This document shows positions 58,318-64,000 of a stretch of DNA of 64,000 nt, piece after piece. The position numbers were made by a program, and so were the translations under genes. Every line of letters begins with the position of its first letter. Positions within the stretch are counted from its first letter, which is position 1. Below the pieces are notes generated by a model that ran no database searches, had not been told where the DNA came from, and saw nothing but the letters and a program-made list of their open reading frames with translations. The stretch covers positions 113,534,735-113,598,734 of the forward strand of contig CM060963.1 in assembly GCA_030765045.1 (NCBI GenBank). Direction: 5' to 3'. This DNA comes from Tenodera sinensis. Taxonomy: Eukaryota > Arthropoda > Insecta > Mantodea > Mantidae.

Positions 58318-58515
58318 TTTTAGAAAATTTTGATTTTCTTGAAAATGGCTCTCACAATTTTGATTAAAATGTCATATGTTTGAGATATTTTTATGACAAA
58401 TGAAATGTATATCTTGAATTTTCTGGCTATAACCCCTGTAGTCGTATTTACTCTGGATGACTTTTGCATAACTGGTAAACCGTTAGATAGACCAAATCAT
58501 ACTATACAAAAAATG
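58318..58515 (-). repeat. Family A fragment, target of LINE and SINE insertions
   Basis: AAAATTTTGATTTTCTTGAA through CTGGTAAACCGTTAGATAGA and ATACTATACAAAAAATG matches the core of the family A minus-orientation copies, then is interrupted at CAAAAAATG (58507-58515). Confidence 0.65.
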
Positions 58516-58861
58516 TTGTTGTTGTTAGCTAATGCTGGATTTCTGACAATGAAGTCATTAATTCTCTTGCTCTTCAATATTTTTCACTAATGGATGGGGC
58601 ACTAGAAGTGGCCGGGCATATTTGAAGGTGGTTTCCTCTTGCAGATCACATAGAGGACAGAGTGGTGAAGAATATATCCCAATTCTGTTTAAATGTTTTG
58701 CCAGACAATCATATCCTGTAATCAACCTGAAGGTTGCAACTGCTGTTTTTTGAGGATATTCAGGAATTACTGTTTGAATGTTTGGTAGTTCCCATCTATT
58801 ATTCTTTGATTTTTCATAGTAATATTTTGCAATAATGTTTTTGAATTCAGAGTTGACTAAT
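58516..58861 (-). mobile_element. I-type LINE, 5'-truncated 3' end (copy 3)
   Basis: Minus-strand reading gives KTAVATFRLITGYDCLAKHL, a PLCPLCD Cys motif and LVKN..., ending LMTSLSEIQH-stop and the (ACA)n tail. It aligns with the last 100 codons of the ORF2 at 44.76-45.06 kb. It is flanked by the direct repeat CAAAAAATG at 58507-58515 and 58862-58870, a 9-bp target duplication. Confidence 0.8.
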
Positions 58862-58870
58862 CAAAAAATG

Positions 58871-59283
58871 TTGTTGTTGTTAGCTAATGCTGGATTTCTG
58901 ACAATGAAGTCATTAATCCTCTTGCTCTCCAATATAAAGAGAGCAATAGCAGTAATAGTAACCGCTTTTTAGAGAGCACCATATTTTTATGTTTTGGCGG
59001 TCACATCGCTCTCTCACAACCCCCGAATGTCTGGAGGACCACACCTGTCGTTGGTTTACGGGTCTCACCGACCTGACCGGGAGAGTTATCAAAATAAATT
59101 TACCGACCATATCCTCTGATCACCAATCAGAGGACGTATTACATGCCATGATATGTCAGCATGTTAGGGGTTAAGATTTTATAGAGGAATTCGATAAATG
59201 GAGAGGTTGGAAAAATAAAGACTCTCTAGCCCTCAGGAACCCTAATAGCATCGGGGTCAGAAGAGAACAAGTGATGACCAAGG
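58871..59283 (-). mobile_element. Family S SINE, full-length copy next to LINE copy 3
   Basis: The tail lies directly against the second CAAAAAATG repeat. The body is close to the 39.3 kb copy, with one base missing in the CCCCC/GAATG region, and runs to the GATGACCAAGG end. The Gypsy element begins immediately after it. Confidence 0.75.
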
Positions 59284-59284
59284 T

Positions 59285-60010
59285 GATACCGAAATTTAGA
59301 TTTCCGATCGAATGGGCTTTTGAAAAAGACACGTTTTAATTTAATTGCCGGATATGAGATTTGCGATAAATATTGAGTAATAACATAAATAGATAATATA
59401 GCAGGAAGTGTTGTAAGGTGAGCAAGATATGAGTAAATAATAGTCGTTAAATTTGTAGAATAAACGCATTATTGGTTTGAAATTAACGAGTCATGACGTC
59501 ATACCACATAGTTTAAATACACGTTCGAAAGTCAGTTCTACAAACGTTAAAAGTCGCGCGAGATATCTAATAAAATATAAAGTAAACATCGTTTAATCCT
59601 AAAAAAGTAATTATATATTTGAAATTCATAAAAGAACATGTTATAATAGAAAGGGACATTTCTAAATTGCGGGAAAAGGAAATAGCATTTTGGATATGAG
59701 GCTTTCTTGGATGACGTCATGACATTCAAATGAACGAACGGTCTTCTTAGCGTGGGTAAGAGAGGGAGAGTCAGTACTCAACCAGAGACCAGTACGGGAG
59801 TTCGTGCTGCGCGGATGTGATTGCGATGCCTCTACAGATACACATATAGAATCGGCATATCTCCCGAAAATATTTGAAATAAAGGATATGAAAAGTTGTT
59901 CTTGGGTTGTCCATTACACTTACGCAAACCCGAGATAAAGAGATCTTATGCAGAACTAGCCGAGGCGAGCTACATCTAAGGGCAACGTCACGTCACCAAC
60001 GACTTCAGCT
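59285..60010 (+). promoter_or_regulatory. 5' LTR region of the Gypsy element (limits uncertain)
   Basis: Shows LTR promoter signals: CRE palindrome TGACGTCA at 59494-59501, a TATA-like TTTAAATA at 59512-59519, a possible start at TCAGTTC near 59532, a second TGACGTCA at 59712-59719 and AATAAA at 59878-59883. The left limit is where the family S SINE ends. A TGG-starting primer-binding site may be TGGCGATCCAATAACC at about 60015 or TGGCTTCCCAACGTGTGGCG near 60063, the latter resembling tRNA-Lys complementarity with mismatches. I cannot decide between them. Confidence 0.45.
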
Positions 60011-60262
60011 TCAAATGGCGATCCAATAACCAGGACACCACAACGATTATACAGCTTCAAATTGGCTTCCCAACGTGTGGCGCCGAAAGAATGGACCAAA
60101 CCCCAAGACGACCAGATCAGCATCGAACCAGCAGACAAGAAGGTGCCCAGCGTGTCAACATCTGTGAAACGTGTAGTGAACAAGTTTAAGTGCAGTTAAA
60201 GTGAAATAGTGAAAATATTGAAAATTTTGGTGAGTAGAAAAACACATGTAAATAGCTTAGAA

Positions 60263-62278
60263 ATGGAAGACAGTGACACAGACTTTTTAGGTTTTGAAAG
60301 TCCGGAAATTGAGAAAAGTGTAAGTAGGATGGAAGAATTTAATCGGAATGTAATTGGTAGCAGAATATGCCAAGAAGTAGAAGATCAGAACGTTAGAGAA
60401 ACACCTAGAGGTAGCTCAGAAATGTTTAGTAGTAATTCAGAAAGGCCAGCATTTATGTCAGAAATAGAGAATATGTTTCAAACGATAATGAAAAAGATGA
60501 GTACAGAGTTAAGGCAAAAGATAGATGAAAATAGTAAAGAATTAAGAACAGTGAAAAAGATGAGTACAGAGTTAAGTCAAAAGATAGATGAAACTAGTAT
60601 AGAGTTAGGACAGAAATTAGAGAAGGGACAACAGGAATTGGGAATGCAATTGGAGAATCAGAAGAGAGCGTTAGAAACCTTTAGGGAAGAAGTTAGGGAG
60701 GAAATTAATAAAGTTAGTAGTGAAGTAAAAGAAAATAGAGAACAGGTAGAACAGGTTAAGGGAGAATTAGAGACAATAAGGCAAGAAGTAAAGAATTCTG
60801 AAAAGAAATTAGGTCAACAAGTTAGTGAAAAATTAGATAAAGAAAGGGAAAGAGTAACATATAGTTTAGACAAACAAAGGGAAGAGGTAGTACAAAGGTT
60901 AGATAAAGACAGGGAAGAAATTAGAGAAGAGTTACAGGGGTGTAAAGTTAGAATAGAAAGATCTGATGTAGAAAATGAAAGGCAGGCTAGAAATTTGGAG
61001 GATGTTACAGACCAAATAAAAGGGGTAGTAACAGAAATTACTCAGGTAAAAGAGGCCTTAGAAAATTTGAAATTAAATGAAAATGCATGTAATCACAACA
61101 ATCTTAGTAATGAAGTTGCAAGAAACGAGGCAATACCAGGTGTATCAGCTGACATTTCGATGCAAAATAGAGGTAACAGTAATTCCCATTCTGATCTCAG
61201 AAATAGTGCAGGGACAGGTGACAATTCAAATTTACATTGGCCTAACCATGTCTTAAATGAAATGACACCTCCAGTTTTTGAAAATGAAGATTCAGATGAT
61301 CCTAAAGCCTTTTTAGAAGGGTTACAAGAGTACTTCACGGTGAAACGTATACCAGAGGAGTACAAGATGGTGATAGTAAGAAAATGTCTAAAGGGTAATG
61401 CTGCTAATTGGCTAGGCCTTTCTATGGGTAACAATAATGACTACAGGACCTTTAGAAACATCTTTTTAACCAGATATTGGGGAGCTAGTAGGCAGGCTAA
61501 TATTAGAGTTGAATTAAGCAATGGAAAATTTAATCCTAGATCGGAGGAATCGATGGTCAACTATTTTATGAGAATAGCGAGAAAATCGAAGATGTTGGAT
61601 CCTCCCTTGGATGAAAAAGATCTAATAAATATAGTTACTCCACATTTTCCGGAAACGCTTCAACACTACCTAATCATAGCCCGACCCGATAGCATTGCAG
61701 CTATGATCGAATTATTATCAGCCTTAGAAGTCAATAAGCCAAAACACGCATTTGGAAATAGATATGAAGGAAAAGAAACTGTCAATTCTTTCGGGCAAGG
61801 GGCACAGTATTATCAGAATAGAAGTGAGATTAGGGAAAGATATAAAGGACCAGTACCAAGGATGGAATCATTCCGGTGGGAAAATCAAGGTAGATATAAC
61901 CAGGAAGGGCATCCCCAAAATAGAAATGGTAATCAAAGGGGAAGAAATATAAGGGTGAATTATATGAATACAAATAGATTTGATCGAGGTAGACGGGGAC
62001 GTTATTTTGGACATAGTAGAAATTCAAATGATGGGTATTGGACAAACGGAGATAATGAGTTTAGACCGAGGTCACCAAGACAGGAAGAAAGGTATTCTAA
62101 TGGACGAAATTCCCCCGAAAATGCGGAAATGGTCGAGGCCATTAACACGGTCAAAAACATGGTAGGAAGTAACCCCGATTTAATGCAGGAAAACAGAAGT
62201 AACAATTTGGGAAATAGTACAGGAGCAATACCTAAAAATCAGGGAAACGCCAGACCCGGTCAAACGTGCCTTCAGTGA
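60263..62278 (+). CDS. gag: Gypsy Gag polyprotein
   Basis: About 671 residues from the ATG at 60263 (MEDSDTDFLGFESPEIEKSV). A GTG 54 bp upstream is in frame but unlikely. 60470-61075 encodes a very long Glu/Lys/Gln-rich coiled coil with tandem repeats (KKMSTELRQKIDENSKEL and KKMSTELSQKIDETS). 61260-61740 is a Retrotrans_gag capsid domain: PPVFENEDSDDPKAFLEGLQ, CLKGNAANWLGLSM, FRNIFLTRYWGASRQ. 61750-62100 is an Arg/Asn/Gly-rich nucleocapsid-like tail. It ends GQTCLQ-stop, at the first pair of what may be a zinc knuckle (CLQC...GYPSNDC) split by the frame change. Open throughout, so it is recent. Confidence 0.85.
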   Translation: MEDSDTDFLGFESPEIEKSVSRMEEFNRNVIGSRICQEVEDQNVRETPRGSSEMFSSNSERPAFMSEIENMFQTIMKKMSTELRQKIDENSKELRTVKKMSTELSQKIDETSIELGQKLEKGQQELGMQLENQKRALETFREEVREEINKVSSEVKENREQVEQVKGELETIRQEVKNSEKKLGQQVSEKLDKERERVTYSLDKQREEVVQRLDKDREEIREELQGCKVRIERSDVENERQARNLEDVTDQIKGVVTEITQVKEALENLKLNENACNHNNLSNEVARNEAIPGVSADISMQNRGNSNSHSDLRNSAGTGDNSNLHWPNHVLNEMTPPVFENEDSDDPKAFLEGLQEYFTVKRIPEEYKMVIVRKCLKGNAANWLGLSMGNNNDYRTFRNIFLTRYWGASRQANIRVELSNGKFNPRSEESMVNYFMRIARKSKMLDPPLDEKDLINIVTPHFPETLQHYLIIARPDSIAAMIELLSALEVNKPKHAFGNRYEGKETVNSFGQGAQYYQNRSEIRERYKGPVPRMESFRWENQGRYNQEGHPQNRNGNQRGRNIRVNYMNTNRFDRGRRGRYFGHSRNSNDGYWTNGDNEFRPRSPRQEERYSNGRNSPENAEMVEAINTVKNMVGSNPDLMQENRSNNLGNSTGAIPKNQGNARPGQTCLQ

Positions 62279-62286
62279 GAACTGGG
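62242..62286 (+). promoter_or_regulatory. Candidate -1 ribosomal frameshift site, gag to protease
   Basis: GGGAAAC at 62242-62248 lies in the Gag frame as G GGA AAC, a canonical X XXY YYZ heptamer, 28 bases before the Gag stop. Slipping back one base enters the protease frame, which is open from there. Six bases downstream CCCGGT (62255-62260) can pair with ACTGGG (62281-62286), a possible stimulatory stem. A one-base loss in a zinc knuckle is the competing explanation for the frame change. Confidence 0.55.
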
Positions 62287-63045
62287 TATCCTAGTAATGA
62301 TTGTGATAAGTACTCGGAAATAAATAGTCCTGGAAGGCAAATGATGATACAAAAGAAAAGAGAATGTAAAAATAGAATCGACGAAAACGAAAAAGTAGGA
62401 GATCCACCTAAAATCAAAATTGGAGTAAATGGAAAACAATACAAAGCAATTATAGATACGGGATCAAATAGCACAGTATGCTCACAAAATTTTTATGATA
62501 ATTTACAAAGTAGTGGTTTTAAAGTAATGTCTTTACCAGTTAATGGGATATATTGCTCGCTAGCTGTGGGAAAACGAAAAGAGAGAGTAAAATTTCAAGC
62601 AATGATAAATATTGAAATAAATGGGAGAATACTTGGAATTTTATTTCTGATTGTAGGAAGACTTGTGACAGATATTATAATAGGTTGTGATTGTCTTTAT
62701 GCCTGGGAAGCTGTGGTGAATTTTAAAAACATGATTCTAGAAATGAAAGTTGAAGATGAGACCATTATAGTGCCTTTTGTGGATGATAGTAGTTCAGAAA
62801 CTATTGTACGAGAAAAAGAGGAAGAAGAAATCCAAGGGGATACATTCTTTGTAGAATATGTTAAAGTAGGAGCTATGGAATTAACTGAAGTAAATGTCAA
62901 AGAGTACAGTGTCGATAATAAAGAAAATGTAGAATGGGATAAAAATGATTTCATAGACAATTTGAGGGTTTCTGATGCAACTAGGTACTATGATAGGGAG
63001 AGTAGTGAAGACTTAGAAGAATTGTTGAAAAAAAAAAAAAAATAA
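62249..63045 (+). CDS. pro: Gypsy protease region of Pol
   Basis: Retropepsin-like aspartic protease. KIKIGVNGKQYKAIIDTGSN holds the DTG catalytic triplet (GAT ACG GGA near 62455). SVAV-type flap positions and LVTDIIIGCDCLYAWEAVVN (the 'iiG.d.l' block) follow. It is in the -1 frame relative to Gag and has no own ATG near the start, which fits expression by frameshifting. The C-terminal acidic region ends in KKKKK at a run of 15 A (63028-63042), where the frame stops. The RT reading continues in the next frame, so an indel in that run probably separates them. Confidence 0.8.
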
Positions 63046-63929
63046 CTCAGGCTGATCAACTAAATGAACAACAGAGGGATAAACTGTTTGAAATATTAAA
63101 AGAAGTATTCTCTGAGAAACCTGGTAAATGTAATATTTATACTCATTCGTTTGAGATGATACCCATAAAACCTTTTACACATAAAGCGAGAGCTATCCCT
63201 AGTACAATAAGAGAAGAGGTAGATGCAGTTATAAAGTCAATGTTAGAAGATGAGGTTATTGAAATTTCGAATTCAGAATTTGTGAATCCCCTATGTATTG
63301 TAAATATGGCCAATGGGAAGATTAGGGTGACATTAGACTCGAGAAAACTAAATTATTGTTCATCATACTTTCCATCAGGGAATCCAACAGAACGTGTCCT
63401 CCGAGATATAGGAATTTATTTACGTGTACTTACACATCATAATCACAAGGATTGGGTAAAATATTGTCCATTGATAGAAAAGATTATCAATCACACCATT
63501 AATGTAACTACTGGGTTTGCACCAATAAAATTAATGTTAGGAATTGAACCAGAACCAATATTGATCGGGGTACCAAAAACACTGAAAATTAATGACATTC
63601 AGTTAAGTGAAGAAGAAAGAGCGAAAATTGCTTTTGAACGAATCAAGAAAAAGGCAGAGAAGCGAAAATTAAAGAAAAAGAGTAGAAAACATAAATGGGA
63701 ACCTAAGATAGGCGATTGGGTATTAGTTAAAGACCATAAGTTATCAAGTGCATTGCGAGGTAGGAACAAAAGGATGGAATTGTTATATAAAGGTCCTGCA
63801 GAAATTATATCAAAATTTGGTTATCATACCTATGAATTAAAAGATGTTAAAAATGAAAAATGTCTGGGAAGATGGCATAAACAACTCCTTCGACCATACA
63901 AGAAACCGTGTGGTGCCTTGGAACCTTGA
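63043..63929 (+). pseudogene. pol: Gypsy Pol: RT N-terminus fused in frame to integrase C-terminus
   Basis: From the A run the frame reads ITQADQLNEQQRDKLFEILK, then the RT finger start PIKPFTHKARAIPSTIREEV and VNPLCIVNMANGKIRVTLDS RKLN (to about 63353). It then jumps to YFPSGNPTERVLRDIGIYLR, the end of the integrase core, TTGFAPIKLMLGIEP, and the C-terminal GPY-like domain (IGDWVLVKDHK, YKGPAEIISKFGYHTYEL, GRWHKQLLRPYK). RT palm, RNase H and the integrase DDE residues are gone, yet the reading frame is kept. The product could not polymerise or integrate. Confidence 0.85.
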
Positions 63930-63935
63930 TTTAAT

Positions 63936-63960
63936 GTAAAAAAAAAAAAAAAAATTGGAA
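63936..63960 (+). other. Polypurine tract candidate and 3' end region
   Basis: A run of A followed by TTGGAAG and then TGTCATTTGTC. A purine run followed by TGT is what is expected at the start of a 3' LTR. However, TGTCATTTGTC has no match in the 5' LTR region, so either the 5' LTR is truncated or the 3' LTR starts beyond the window. Confidence 0.35.
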
Positions 63961-64000
63961 GTGTCATTTGTCTATTGGCGCCCAATCAGCTTTGAGATAA

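Larger units (their letters stand above)
59285..64000 (+). mobile_element. Ty3/Gypsy LTR retrotransposon, internally deleted, partial
   Basis: Order: 5' LTR-like promoter region, leader, gag (60263-62278), protease (62242-63045), RT stub fused to the integrase end (63043-63929), then a poly-purine stretch. The order protease-RT-integrase with no env is that of Ty3/Gypsy. The central part of pol is missing. The 3' LTR is not in the window, so LTR identity and age cannot be measured. Confidence 0.85.

Noticed and set aside
63961..64000. Start of the 3' LTR (TGTCATTTGTC)
   Set aside because: No matching sequence at the presumed 5' LTR, so the LTR start cannot be claimed.

Overview
The window looks like a gene-poor, repeat-dense intergenic and intronic stretch of a large arthropod genome, most likely an insect. 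The evidence is AT-rich DNA with consensus GT/AG introns, several LINE groups (I-type with RNase H, Jockey/CR1-type, RTE-type), tRNA-derived SINEs, piggyBac and TA-target (Tc1-like) DNA elements, a Ty3/Gypsy element, and very long triplet microsatellites. I cannot name the species. No bacterial, plasmid or CRISPR features are present, and I see no intact rRNA or tRNA gene.

Host genes: the best candidate is a plus-strand gene with two coding exons 14.4 kb apart (42839-42919 and 57375-57450). They join in phase and encode the first part of a synaptobrevin/VAMP-like R-SNARE motif. A CpG-rich block ending in a splice donor at 33166 could be its 5' noncoding exon, but this is speculative. Much of 33-58 kb would then be intron filled with transposons. 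A possible last coding exon of an unknown minus-strand gene lies at 5772-5881.

Layout. 0-5.7 kb: dispersed repeat families B (about 120 bp units) and A (about 1.2 kb, noncoding), with two RTE-type LINE fragments. 5.7-10.8 kb: candidate exon, a 700 bp CCA/CCG minisatellite and another A copy. 10.8-16.8 kb: a decayed I-type LINE on the minus strand with ORF1, endonuclease, RT and RNase H. 17.5-19.2 kb: three A copies head to tail, then a tRNA-type SINE. 21.5-23.4 kb: a fold-back MITE and a 919 bp TA-target transposon remnant. 24.6-31.2 kb: microsatellite, SINEs, a candidate solo LTR and a decayed Jockey LINE. 35-42.8 kb: SINEs, microsatellites, tandem families B and C, a fold-back element, paired MITEs and a 54-bp-arm hairpin. 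44.4-51.9 kb: a stack of LINEs and a 720 bp triplet array. 52.5-59.3 kb: SINE copies, a deleted piggyBac element and a truncated LINE. 59.3 kb to the end: an internally deleted Gypsy element that runs off the window.

Most coding potential belongs to transposons and is broken. The most informative points are the VAMP-like gene with lysine where the SNARE zero-layer arginine is expected; a SINE family whose 3' end is the last codons of an I-type LINE present in the same window; the canonical GGGAAAC slippery heptamer at the Gypsy gag/protease junction; the in-frame RT-to-integrase deletion in the same element; and the long perfect hairpin just upstream of the VAMP-like exon.
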